Of a DNA stretch of 54,299 nucleotides, positions 45,556 to 53,939 are shown piece by piece. The notes beneath the pieces are model-generated. The model did no database searches. It worked only from the letters and a program-made list of their open reading frames with translations, and was not told the origin of the DNA. Made by a program: the position numbers and the translations under genes. The DNA comes from Sphingobacteriia bacterium (GTDB lineage: Bacteria; Bacteroidota; Bacteroidia; Chitinophagales; Chitinophagaceae), in NCBI GenBank assembly GCA_017304675.1, contig JAFKLS010000020.1:1-54299 (forward strand), given 5' to 3'. Numbering within the stretch: the stretch's first letter is position 1; every line of letters begins with the position of its first letter.

Positions 45556-46566
45556 TTAACCTACAGCGTTAGTTGATGTTTTATTGGTTGGGTCGGTAGT
45601 TTTTAGAACAGCATAAGAGCCAGAGCTTATTCCTATAAGTACCAAAACAGTCTCGTCAAAATCCGGTATCTTATGCTCCAGTGCTACTTTCTGTATAAAG
45701 AGTACTCCGAAAATGATATTGAAAATTACGTTTTGAAACCGTTGAACACTGATGCTCTTATCATCTGAAAGTATGTCGATAAAAAAGCCTTGCGACTTAC
45801 CCGTTAATTGTGGGATGCTCTCATCGTTTTTTGCAATATCAACCACGCGACTTGCGGCAGTAGTGGTGATACTGATTCCTAAAATAATCAACATTGACGA
45901 TGGAACGAATGGCAAGCTCCCCTGCCAACTGCACAGAAATAAATACCCATAAGTGAACAATAATGACCAATACAATAATTGAGACCTGCCCAAACTATAG
46001 TAAATATTACTTGTGTCTTTAATCATAGATCCATTATACCTCCATAATACAATAAGTAAACCAATTGCTATCAGCATCATTAAGCCTATTACCAGCCGGG
46101 AATCAACCAGCTGATTTTGTTCTATTACAATTGGCCTTGCATTCACCATACAGTCCTGATACCTGTTACCAATAGCAAAATTCACCTTAAGAAAGCCTGT
46201 AGCATCTTTACTGCCTTTGCCTATTTGCATTAAAGAATGGAGAAATGGCTTGGTAAGCTGAAAGAGAAATACACGACATTTTTTGCAAGTATCGGCAGAC
46301 TGGTGCTGTATACCGTTAATACTGTATACAGGAATATTGTTAATAAAGATGGTGTTAAAAAAGCTATCTGGCTTGGCCGTAAGTATTTTAATTGCTATTT
46401 CGTCATTTAACTGTATGGTATCTTTTCCGTTTCGCCAGTTCTTAACTTCAATCAATGAGTCTTTTAATAAAATAGTACTGTCTTGCGCATTTGCATGCAG
46501 CAAGAGAAGAAAAAATAAAAGAGAAAAAACGAATCGTTTTACAGGAAGCTGGTTAACCTCACTCAT
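45556..46566 (-). CDS. Membrane protein with an N-terminal exported part
   Basis: A 336-residue protein. It has a signal-like N-terminus (FVFSLLFFLLLLHANAQ), an extracytoplasmic region (about 30-150) with a CKKC pair, and then four to five spans (about 158-178, 198-214, 223-240, 280-297 and 306-322). No family is recognisable. It starts the four-gene cluster and is 11 nt from the SH3-lysozyme gene, so it probably acts with that enzyme, but the role is unknown. Confidence 0.65.
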   Translation of the reverse strand: MSEVNQLPVKRFVFSLLFFLLLLHANAQDSTILLKDSLIEVKNWRNGKDTIQLNDEIAIKILTAKPDSFFNTIFINNIPVYSINGIQHQSADTCKKCRVFLFQLTKPFLHSLMQIGKGSKDATGFLKVNFAIGNRYQDCMVNARPIVIEQNQLVDSRLVIGLMMLIAIGLLIVLWRYNGSMIKDTSNIYYSLGRSQLLYWSLLFTYGYLFLCSWQGSLPFVPSSMLIILGISITTTAASRVVDIAKNDESIPQLTGKSQGFFIDILSDDKSISVQRFQNVIFNIIFGVLFIQKVALEHKIPDFDETVLVLIGISSGSYAVLKTTDPTNKTSTNAVG

Positions 46567-46742
46567 AAGTAAAAAATATTGCTGCCTTAAATGCCGGTTG
46601 AATTGTGGCAGCTTAACAACATTCTACCGGGCATTGGAGGAAACAAAATAAAAATCAGTGATGAGCTTTGCAATAGATAAAATCACCTTTTTATTACATA
46701 AAAAATACGTTATATATTATTTGGGTTACTGTAACAGCAAAA

Positions 46743-46765
46743 AGCCCCGAATGAACCGGGGCTTG
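46743..46765 (-). terminator. Terminator after the alpha-oxoamine synthase gene
   Basis: AAGCCCCG (46743-46750) and CGGGGCTT (46758-46765) form an 8-bp GC-rich stem around a 7-nt loop; on the minus strand a U run follows. It lies 23 nt after the stop at 46788. Confidence 0.85.
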
Positions 46766-46787
46766 CATATGTACATTTTAAAACACT

Positions 46788-48095
46788 TTATTTATTCTTT
46801 GGCTTATTCAACAAATAATCGAATCGTTTACCGGTAACATGCCCGTCGGCCATGTCTGGAATTGCTTCTACTTTATATGCACCTGCATCTAATTTTTTCT
46901 TGGTTTCTTCAAATGCATTCAAGGTGAGTTCTATATCTTCATCTGTATGAACGGCAGAAGGAATGAGGCGATAAATGATGTGCCCTTTCGGGATAACAGG
47001 GTACACAACAATGGAAGCAAATATTCCGTAATTTTCTCTCAGGTCCATTACCATAGCTGTAGCTTCTTCTACCCCGCCTTTCATATATACAGGAGTAACA
47101 ACACTATCTGTTTTACCTATATCAAACCCTCTTTCTTTCAATCCATTTTGAAGTTTCAATGCATTGCTCCACAATTTATCTTTCAACTCGGGCATCGTTC
47201 TTAACATGTCTAATCTTTTCAAATTGCCCAATACAATCGGCATTGGAAGACTCTTTGCAAAAATTTGTGAACGAATATTATAACGGATATAATCAATAAT
47301 TACTCTGGGCCCGGCCATAAATGCGCCAATACTTGCCATACTTTTTGCAAAGGTTGAAAAGTATAGATCAATAGCATCTTGGCAACCTTGTTCTTCACCT
47401 GCACCAGCTCCTGTTTTTCCTAATGTTCCAAAACCATGAGCATCGTCAACCAACAGCCTGAATTCAAATTTATTTTTAAGTGCTGCTATTTCCTTTAGTT
47501 TTCCCTGATCCCCGGCCATACCAAATACTCCTTCCGTAATAACAAGAACACCTCCTGATTGTTGTTTTTCTATCAATGCAGATGCTCTTTCCAATTGTTT
47601 TTCCAGATCTTCCATGTCGTTATGCTTGTACACATAGCGATGGCCAGGATGCAACCTTAAACCATCAATAATGCAGGCATGGCTTTCTGCATCGTAAACA
47701 ATTACATCGTGCCTTCCGCAAATGGCATCTATGGCACTCATAATGCCCTGATATCCGTAATTCATTAATATGGCATCTTCTTTATGTTCAAAAGCAGCCA
47801 ATTCTGCCTCCAGTTGTTCATGGTATACGCTGTTACCACTCATCATACGGGCTCCCATTGGTAAGGCCAAACCAAATTGTGCACTGGCATCTGCATCAAC
47901 TTTTCTTATTTCAGGATGGTTGGCTAACCCTAAATAATTATTTAAACTCCACACGATTACATCTTTACCACGAAATTTCATGCGGCTTTTAATCTCGCCT
48001 TCAAGCTTTGGAAATGCAAAATATCCATGTGCTCTCTCACGATGCTGACCGATTGGTCCGTAATTCTTGATTAACTTTTCAAAAATATCTGCCAT
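46788..48095 (-). CDS. spt: Serine palmitoyltransferase-like alpha-oxoamine synthase
   Basis: A PLP enzyme that condenses an amino acid with an acyl-CoA. The 435-residue protein has the family motifs: LNNYLGLANHPE (51-62), His139 (ESHAC), LVDDAHGFGTLG (215-226) and the PLP lysine Lys251 (STFAKSMASIG). Among the family (SPT, BioF, KBL, HemA) the sequence pattern and the Bacteroidota background favour serine palmitoyltransferase, the first step of sphingolipid synthesis. KBL-like activity cannot be excluded. The ATG at 48095 is used; an upstream in-frame start adds 13 unlikely residues. A TACTTTTG -7-like element is at 48132-48139. Confidence 0.85.
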   Translation of the reverse strand: MADIFEKLIKNYGPIGQHRERAHGYFAFPKLEGEIKSRMKFRGKDVIVWSLNNYLGLANHPEIRKVDADASAQFGLALPMGARMMSGNSVYHEQLEAELAAFEHKEDAILMNYGYQGIMSAIDAICGRHDVIVYDAESHACIIDGLRLHPGHRYVYKHNDMEDLEKQLERASALIEKQQSGGVLVITEGVFGMAGDQGKLKEIAALKNKFEFRLLVDDAHGFGTLGKTGAGAGEEQGCQDAIDLYFSTFAKSMASIGAFMAGPRVIIDYIRYNIRSQIFAKSLPMPIVLGNLKRLDMLRTMPELKDKLWSNALKLQNGLKERGFDIGKTDSVVTPVYMKGGVEEATAMVMDLRENYGIFASIVVYPVIPKGHIIYRLIPSAVHTDEDIELTLNAFEETKKKLDAGAYKVEAIPDMADGHVTGKRFDYLLNKPKNK

Positions 48096-48243
48096 GCTAT
48101 GTTGATTTGGGTTTAATGATTTATGCGGGTGCAAAAGTAACCATTTGGTAACAAAGAGCCAACCACCCTTATCATATGTTATCCTGAAATGCGATTTTTA
48201 ACTTGCTTGTAAATATTACATTTGTACAATAAGTTTATAGCTC

Positions 48244-49893
48244 ATGAAAAAATTAATATTTACCGGCTGCATAATAACTGCATTGCTGGCAAATGCCCAA
48301 CCCCCCAATAACCCTAATCAGCAAAACAGTAAGCAACCCAAACTTGTAGTTGGCATAGTGGTTGACCAAATGAGATGGGATTACCTATATCGCTTTGCAG
48401 ATATTTACAAACCCAATGGAGGGTTTAAGAGACTAATGGGCGAAGGGTTTTCTTGCGATAATACATTTGTACCCTACCTGCCAACCGTTACTGCCTGCGG
48501 GCATACCAGCATATATACCGGAAGTGTGCCTGCCATAAATGGTATTACAGGCAATAACTGGTTTGATAATAATATGCAAAAAGTTGTTTATTGTACAGAA
48601 GATAAGTCTGTACAAGGCATTGGAAGCAATGCCGGAGAAGCCGGACAAATGAGCCCTGCCAATGTTTTGGTTACAACAATTACAGACGAGTTAAGGTTGT
48701 CTTCTAATTTTAGAAGCAAGGTGCTCGGCATTTCAATGAAAGACAGGGGAGCCATTATTCCTGCAGGTCATGCCGCTAATGCCGCTTATTGGTACGATAT
48801 TAAAAGCGGTAATTTTATAAGCAGTACTTACTATATGCAAGAACTTCCGCAATGGATGCAAGCTTTCAACAATAAGAAAAAAGTAGACAGCCTTTATGGC
48901 CTTAATTGGAACATGTCTTTGAAAAAAGGCGTATACGAAAAATATTGCGATACTCCTGATAACCCTTACGAAAGCAAACCTTTTGGCAAAGAAGCTTTAT
49001 TGCCTTATAACCTGGAGCAATACAAAGGAAAAGATTACAGCAAGATAACCACTACTCCCCTGGCCAATAATTTATTGGCAGAATTAGCCATTGCCACACT
49101 AAAAGAAGAAAAACTCGGCATGGGCAAAGAAATCGATTTTTTAACGGTTAGCTTCTCCTCACCTGACTATGTAGGGCACAACTTTGGTCCCAACTCATGG
49201 GAACAGTTAGACACATATGCCAAGTTAGATGAAACACTGGCCTACCTGTTGGATTATTTAGATAAGACCTATGGGAAAAATCAATATACCGTGTTTTTAA
49301 CTGCAGATCATGCAGGAGCGCATATACCAGAATTTTTGCAAAAGCACAAAATACCCGGAGGCAGATGGGATGATGGTGATATTAAAAAAGACCTAAATGG
49401 TTTTCTTCAGGCAAAATACAATCAGCCGAACCTTATTTCCGCGGTAATGGAACACGATATTTATTTAAATCATCCGTTAATTGATTCCCTGGGCAAGTTT
49501 GATGAAACAATGCTTAAAAAAGATATTATTGATTATCTTCTGAAAAAAGAGCCGGTTCTTACTGTTGTAGATAAGAGGAAGGCTGCAGCAGCAACTATTC
49601 CTGCCAAAATAAAAGAAATGGTGGTTAACGGGTACAACCCTGCCCGTAGCGGAGACCTGCAGATAATTGTAAAAACTGGCGTAATGGATTCTGGAAAAAC
49701 AGGTATGAGCCACGGTGTTTGGAACCCCTACGATGCACATATTCCTTTGCTGTTTTATGGATGGGGTATTAAGAAAGGTTCTTTAAAAAGAGAAACATAT
49801 ATGACCGATATTTCTGCAACGCTTGCAGCTTTATTACATATTCAAATGCCAAGTGGCTGTATTGGATCAGTAATTACAGAGGTATTGAAATAG
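48244..49893 (+). CDS. PafA-like alkaline phosphatase, exported
   Basis: A 549-residue secreted phosphatase of the alkaline-phosphatase superfamily, releasing phosphate from organic monoesters in the periplasm. A signal peptide ends LLANAQ. Metal and nucleophile residues fit the PafA/NPP type: Asp41 (VVDQMRWDY), the nucleophile Thr in PTVTACGHTS (80-89), KDR in SMKDRGA, and FLTADHAGA near 350. No PhoA-type Ser motif is present. It is followed by a strong terminator, so it is a single-gene unit. In related bacteria such enzymes are often induced by phosphate starvation; I see no specific operator here. Confidence 0.9.
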   Translation: MKKLIFTGCIITALLANAQPPNNPNQQNSKQPKLVVGIVVDQMRWDYLYRFADIYKPNGGFKRLMGEGFSCDNTFVPYLPTVTACGHTSIYTGSVPAINGITGNNWFDNNMQKVVYCTEDKSVQGIGSNAGEAGQMSPANVLVTTITDELRLSSNFRSKVLGISMKDRGAIIPAGHAANAAYWYDIKSGNFISSTYYMQELPQWMQAFNNKKKVDSLYGLNWNMSLKKGVYEKYCDTPDNPYESKPFGKEALLPYNLEQYKGKDYSKITTTPLANNLLAELAIATLKEEKLGMGKEIDFLTVSFSSPDYVGHNFGPNSWEQLDTYAKLDETLAYLLDYLDKTYGKNQYTVFLTADHAGAHIPEFLQKHKIPGGRWDDGDIKKDLNGFLQAKYNQPNLISAVMEHDIYLNHPLIDSLGKFDETMLKKDIIDYLLKKEPVLTVVDKRKAAAATIPAKIKEMVVNGYNPARSGDLQIIVKTGVMDSGKTGMSHGVWNPYDAHIPLLFYGWGIKKGSLKRETYMTDISATLAALLHIQMPSGCIGSVITEVLK

Positions 49894-49910
49894 GCACAGA
49901 AGCCCTTAAA

Positions 49911-49945
49911 AAATACTTTGAGCCATTTTATTGCTCAAAGTATTT
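49911..49945 (+). terminator. Terminator after the PafA-like gene
   Basis: AAATACTTTGAGC (49911-49923) pairs perfectly with GCTCAAAGTATTT (49933-49945) around a 9-nt loop, followed by more T (to 49950). It is 18 nt after the stop codon. Confidence 0.9.
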
Positions 49946-50056
49946 TTTTTGTATTTTCACATTACATTCAGGTATTATTGATTCTTATCACTTCTTCCAC
50001 TCCTAAGAATTTCCAATCCAAGCCTTATTAACGCTGAACCAACTAAACAACAAAAA

Positions 50057-50773
50057 ATGCGCAACCCATTTTTTTTGGTAATCAGTACTATTCTTCTAAC
50101 AGGCTATTCTTTACCTGTGGAAAAAATATGCTCTGCTACTGAACTTCTTTCCACTTTTTATAGGGAAGATAAGTCACACTTTGTTTATACTGATTATGCA
50201 AAAATGACTTTAGCAGAAGTAGATGCTTATGCGGACGGTTATATACCCCCTCATCAGGTATATAACTTTTATCAAACCCAAGAAATAAAAAGCAAGCTGG
50301 ATGCCGATAGTAAAGATATGAGCAAAAATATGCTCGGCATATATTGGGCAATGGTAAGATATTATGCAGGAGCTTCCACATTTATTGGGGGCAACCCCAC
50401 CCAGGCTTTAATATATGCTAACTATATATATGCCATGAACAAATATCTTGGCTGTCTTGCCCATGAATATGTTTACAACAGGCTTAATAAAAAGGATGCT
50501 GCCAAAAATTGGTATTTACAATCATTATCAGTAATACCACAAGAAGGTATGGGATGGGAAGTGATACAATACAACAACAATGTACACAACGATATACAGG
50601 TAAGAGGCAATTTTAATAATTGGAAACCTCAATACATGTACGAAGAAAAAGGCCGTACTTACTTAAGAAAAGTAATGGTGGCAAAATGTGCAACGTGCAG
50701 GTATGAAGTACTTATTGATTATAAAGACAACAAATTACCTACCAGCCAGGAAGCAACCAACAGAATTTATTAA
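50057..50773 (+). CDS. Exported protein of unknown function
   Basis: A 238-residue protein with a likely signal peptide (MRNPFFLVISTILLTGYSLP). The middle is helical with many Tyr and Ala (TQALIYANYIYAMNKYLG). The C-terminal 70 residues form a beta-sandwich-like part with VRGNFNNWKPQYMYEEKG, which resembles the strand pattern of glycogen-binding/E-set domains, and then a CATC pair. No family is firmly recognised. A bidirectional terminator follows. Confidence 0.6.
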   Translation: MRNPFFLVISTILLTGYSLPVEKICSATELLSTFYREDKSHFVYTDYAKMTLAEVDAYADGYIPPHQVYNFYQTQEIKSKLDADSKDMSKNMLGIYWAMVRYYAGASTFIGGNPTQALIYANYIYAMNKYLGCLAHEYVYNRLNKKDAAKNWYLQSLSVIPQEGMGWEVIQYNNNVHNDIQVRGNFNNWKPQYMYEEKGRTYLRKVMVAKCATCRYEVLIDYKDNKLPTSQEATNRIY

Positions 50774-50802
50774 ACCGAATTACATGAAAAACTAACAAAT
50801 AA

Positions 50803-50830
50803 AAAAAGGAAGCACCAGGGCTTCCTTTTT
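50803..50830. terminator. Bidirectional terminator between convergent genes
   Basis: AAAAAGGAAGC (50803-50813) and GCTTCCTTTTT (50820-50830) form an 11-bp stem with a 6-nt loop and A/T tracts on both sides. It serves the plus-strand unknown gene and the minus-strand transaldolase gene. Confidence 0.88.
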
Positions 50831-50856
50831 TATTTATAAATAACTCACTGCAATTA

Positions 50857-51507
50857 TTACATTTTTTTGGCGTCTTCTAAAAATTTAGCCAGTCCAATAT
50901 CCGTTAACGGATGTTTTAATAAACCCAAAATAGGTTCTAACGGGCAAGTACATACATCTGCACCTGCTTCAGCACACTGAATAATATGATTAGGATTGCG
51001 AATGGAGGCAGCCAACACTTCTGTTTTAAAACCCTGGATAGAATAGATGTTTACTATCTGGGCTATCAATTGCACGCCATCCCAGCCGCTGTCATCAATT
51101 CTTCCTATAAAAGGAGATACATAAGTAGCACCCGCCTTAGCTGCAAGAATTGCCTGGCCGGCAGAAAATACCAAAGTACAATTGGTTTTAATACCATTAT
51201 CGGTAAACCATTTAATGGCTTTAATCCCTTCCTTAATCATGGGGACTTTTACAACAATATTTGGGTGAATAGCTGCCAGCTTTTTACCTTCTTCTACTAT
51301 TTCATTAAAAGTTGTAGACAGCACTTCCGCACTAATATCGCCATCAACCATTTCGCAAATGGTTTTATAATGGTTCATAATTGCTTCTGTTCCTTTAATT
51401 CCTTCTTTAGCCATTAAAGACGGGTTGGTGGTAACACCATCTAAGATTCCCAAATCGTTGGCTTCTTTAATTTGTGCAAGATTGGCTGTGTCAATAAAAA
51501 ATTTCAT
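50857..51507 (-). CDS. Transaldolase / fructose-6-phosphate aldolase (TalC/FSA type)
   Basis: A 216-residue short-form transaldolase-family enzyme of central sugar metabolism. The Schiff-base lysine is Lys87 in NIVVKVPM. Other family motifs are MKFFIDTANLAQI at the N-terminus, LDGVTTNPSLMAKEG (22-36), NCTLVFSAGQA and YVSPFIGRIDD. Whether it acts as transaldolase or as aldolase cannot be told from these motifs. It stands alone between a terminator and the SRP RNA gene. Confidence 0.92.
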   Translation of the reverse strand: MKFFIDTANLAQIKEANDLGILDGVTTNPSLMAKEGIKGTEAIMNHYKTICEMVDGDISAEVLSTTFNEIVEEGKKLAAIHPNIVVKVPMIKEGIKAIKWFTDNGIKTNCTLVFSAGQAILAAKAGATYVSPFIGRIDDSGWDGVQLIAQIVNIYSIQGFKTEVLAASIRNPNHIIQCAEAGADVCTCPLEPILGLLKHPLTDIGLAKFLEDAKKM

Positions 51508-51593
51508 AAAACCTTTTCCCGGAAAGAGAAAATCTTTAAATGAATGAAACCTAAATATTTATCAGAGGCCCCTTTAGGAGTTGGGGCAAAAAA

Positions 51594-51690
51594 GGCAGGC
51601 TACTCACATCGCACCGCTACAACCGCTTATCCTTGCTGCATTCCTGCCCTGGGGAGGTTCAGCAGGAGCTGGTCGTGTAAGACCTGCCGG
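51594..51690 (-). ncRNA. ffs: Signal recognition particle RNA (small bacterial type)
   Basis: On the minus strand, about 97 nt form one long hairpin: the 5' part CCGGCAGGTCTTACACG pairs with the 3' part that ends GTAGCCTGCC. The apical region reads CCTCCCCAGGGCAGGAATGC and then AGCAAGGATAAGC, the conserved Ffh-binding internal loop. It is followed by a U run (CTTTTTTGCC), and a TACATTTG -7 element lies just upstream (51694-51701). It guides membrane proteins to the translocon as an RNA component of SRP. Confidence 0.9.
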
Positions 51691-51693
51691 TTG

Positions 51694-51701
51694 CAAATGT
51701 A
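51694..51701 (-). promoter_or_regulatory. -7 promoter element of SRP RNA
   Basis: TACATTTG on the minus strand matches TAnnTTTG and lies 3 nt upstream of the expected SRP RNA 5' end (51690). No good TTTG is seen at the -33 distance. Confidence 0.45.
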
Positions 51702-51814
51702 AGGTAACTGAACATATTTTCGGTCATCGATTTTATCATTTATTCATTCTATTTTATCACCTGTTAATTTCTTACATTCAATTAATTTCATTAAGGATTT
51801 TAAAACCGCTTGAT

Positions 51815-52597
51815 ATGAACTTAACAATTTACCAGGTAGATGCCTTTACAGATCAGTTGTTTGGTGGTAACCCGGCAGCAGTATGCCCTTTAACCAAATG
51901 GCTTCCAACAGAGATTATGCAAAAACTGGCCAATGAAAACAATTTATCAGAAACTGCTTTTTTTGTTAGAGAAGGTGAGCATTATAATATTCGCTGGTTT
52001 ACACCTGAATTAGAAATAGATCTTGCCGGCCACCCTACCCTTGCTGCCGCATTTGTAATATTCAACATATTACATCATGAGCTGCCTTCAATACATTTTC
52101 GTAGCAAAAGCGGCTCTTTATATGTACATAAAAAAGAGGATTTGTTTGAATTGGATTTTCCATCCCGTATGCCCCAGCCACACCCTCATCACGAATTGGC
52201 ATTGATTGAAGGCATTAACATACAGCCACAAGAGGTTTTAAAATCGAGAGACTTTGTACTCGTTTATAAAAACGAAGCAGAAGTGAAAAAATTTATTCCT
52301 GATTACGAGTGGTTGAATAAATTGGATACGCTTGGTATTATTGTAACCGCACCGGGTAATGATTCTGATTTTGTTTCCAGGTTTTTTGTTCCCAACTCTG
52401 TTATTGGAGAAGATCCGGTAACAGGCTCTGCACATGCTACACTAATTCCTTACTGGAGTAAGGTGCTTAATAAAAAAACGCTTTTTGCAAAGCAAGTTTC
52501 AAGAAGAGGGGGACAATTGTGGTGTGAAGATAAAGGCGAAAGAGTTGCTATTGCTGGTAAAGCTGTTCTTTACATGAAAGGGGAATACTTTTTGTAA
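51815..52597 (+). CDS. PhzF-family isomerase/epimerase
   Basis: A 260-residue protein of the PhzF family, folded like diaminopimelate epimerase and active on small metabolites, substrate unknown. The start MNLTIYQVDAFTDQLFGGNPA is standard, Glu46 in NLSETAFFV is the likely catalytic acid, and DLAGHPTLAAAFV and GEDPVTGSAHATLIPYW are family motifs. An in-frame start at 51581 would cover the SRP RNA gene and is wrong; the ATG at 51815 fits the family. About 80 nt separate it from rnhA. Confidence 0.92.
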   Translation: MNLTIYQVDAFTDQLFGGNPAAVCPLTKWLPTEIMQKLANENNLSETAFFVREGEHYNIRWFTPELEIDLAGHPTLAAAFVIFNILHHELPSIHFRSKSGSLYVHKKEDLFELDFPSRMPQPHPHHELALIEGINIQPQEVLKSRDFVLVYKNEAEVKKFIPDYEWLNKLDTLGIIVTAPGNDSDFVSRFFVPNSVIGEDPVTGSAHATLIPYWSKVLNKKTLFAKQVSRRGGQLWCEDKGERVAIAGKAVLYMKGEYFL

Positions 52598-52680
52598 CCA
52601 ATGAAGTGAGTGATGAATGATGCGTTGTTATTTTAACGAACATTGCAAACTTATTATTCATCATAACTCATATACTATCA

Positions 52681-53148
52681 ATGCAATCACATCCACTAAT
52701 TATTTACACTGATGGGGCTTCTCGCGGCAATCCCGGCCCTGGCGGATTTGGTATTGTTTTAATGTGGGGAGATAAGAAGAAAGAAATCTCTAAGGGTTTT
52801 CGTCTTACAACAAATAACCGGATGGAATTAATGGCAGTGATAGAAGCCTTGCAAACCCTTACCAAGAAAAATATTGCGCTTACTATTTATACAGACAGTA
52901 AATATGTGGTAGACAGTATTGAAAAAAAGTGGGTAGATAATTGGATTAAAACAGATTTTAAAGGTGGCAAGAAAAACAAAGATCTGTGGACTAAATTTTA
53001 CGAACTTTCTAAACACTATACTATTAAAATGCAATGGGTAAAAGGGCATGCCAACAATCCTTTCAATAATCGTTGCGACGAACTGGCAACCGCGGCGGCA
53101 GATGCTGCAAATTTATTGATAGACGATGGTTATGAACAAGGCGTATAA
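52681..53148 (+). CDS. rnhA: Ribonuclease HI
   Basis: Cuts RNA in RNA-DNA hybrids, removing primers and R-loops. The 155-residue protein has all four metal-binding acids: Asp11 (YTDGASRGNPGP), Glu49 (NRMEL), Asp72 (YTDSKYVV) and Asp133 (RCDELA). The length is normal for bacterial RNase HI. The next gene begins within about 25-45 nt, so the two may be cotranscribed. Confidence 0.96.
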   Translation: MQSHPLIIYTDGASRGNPGPGGFGIVLMWGDKKKEISKGFRLTTNNRMELMAVIEALQTLTKKNIALTIYTDSKYVVDSIEKKWVDNWIKTDFKGGKKNKDLWTKFYELSKHYTIKMQWVKGHANNPFNNRCDELATAAADAANLLIDDGYEQGV

Positions 53149-53173
53149 TAAGAGGTATTCTTGAGTGTTAAAC

Positions 53174-53851
53174 ATGATAATTTTCGAACCAATGGATAAA
53201 GGGGCTTTTTTATGTAGCTGGAGCGGCGGCAAAGACAGTTGTTATGCTTTTATGCAAGCTGTCAGGTTGCAATATACTCCAAAGGTTTTACTGAGTGTAC
53301 TGAATGAGGAAGGCAACATTTCCCGTTCACATGGTATACCGGCTAATATTTTACAAGCCCAGTCCAATGCATTGGGCATACCTATACAACTTATAAGCAG
53401 CAGTTGGGATAGCTATGAAAAGAATTTCACCAATGCATTGCAAAAATTGAAAAAAGAATATGATTTAGAATATGCCGTTTTTGGCGATATTGATTTACAG
53501 GCGCACAGAGATTGGGAAGAAAAGGTTTGCAACAACGCGGGGCTAAAAGCCATATTACCCATTTGGCAACAGCAAAGAAAAGCGCTCGTTTTAGAAATGC
53601 TGCACAACAATGTAGAAACCATTATTGTAAGTTGTAATGAAATAATGGGGGAAAAGTTTTTAGGCCAAGCCCTTACTCCTGCACTTATTGATGAACTGGA
53701 ATTTATGGGTATTGATGCTTGCGGTGAGAACGGCGAATTTCATACACTGGTATTAAACTGCCCGCTTTTTAATAAAAGAATAAATATTGAGATTGTTAAA
53801 ACAATACAACACCAGCAGTATTGGTTTTGCGATTTAAGATTGTTAAACTAA
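53174..53851 (+). CDS. Dph6-related ATP pyrophosphatase (adenine nucleotide alpha hydrolase)
   Basis: A protein of about 225 residues with the PP-loop motif FLCSWSGGKDSCYAF, of the family that includes eukaryotic diphthine-ammonia ligase. Bacteria lack diphthamide, so its substrate here is unknown. It has the family's second part (AVFGDIDLQAHRDWEEKVC and GENGEFHTLVLNCPLF). The start could be 53174 or the ATG at 53192, which gives MDKGAFLCSW and fits the family length equally well. Confidence 0.85.
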   Translation: MIIFEPMDKGAFLCSWSGGKDSCYAFMQAVRLQYTPKVLLSVLNEEGNISRSHGIPANILQAQSNALGIPIQLISSSWDSYEKNFTNALQKLKKEYDLEYAVFGDIDLQAHRDWEEKVCNNAGLKAILPIWQQQRKALVLEMLHNNVETIIVSCNEIMGEKFLGQALTPALIDELEFMGIDACGENGEFHTLVLNCPLFNKRINIEIVKTIQHQQYWFCDLRLLN

Positions 53852-53868
53852 TTTCTTCGCAAAAAATA

Positions 53869-53886
53869 CCCCGCTTTTAAGCGGGG
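53869..53886 (-). terminator. Terminator between convergent genes
   Basis: CCCCGCTT (53869-53876) and AAGCGGGG (53879-53886) form an 8-bp GC-rich stem. On the minus strand it is followed by a U run (complement of AAAAAAT at 53861-53867), so it best fits the end of the minus-strand DUF6580 gene. Confidence 0.8.
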
Positions 53887-53939
53887 CATCAAATCAGAAT
53901 AATTTTATTGTTGCTTTACCTGCTATGTTTAGAATACAC

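Noticed and set aside
46567..46742. Possible small gene between the accessory cluster and the alpha-oxoamine synthase gene
   Set aside because: No open frame with a plausible start or conserved pattern; it probably holds only the cluster's promoter region.
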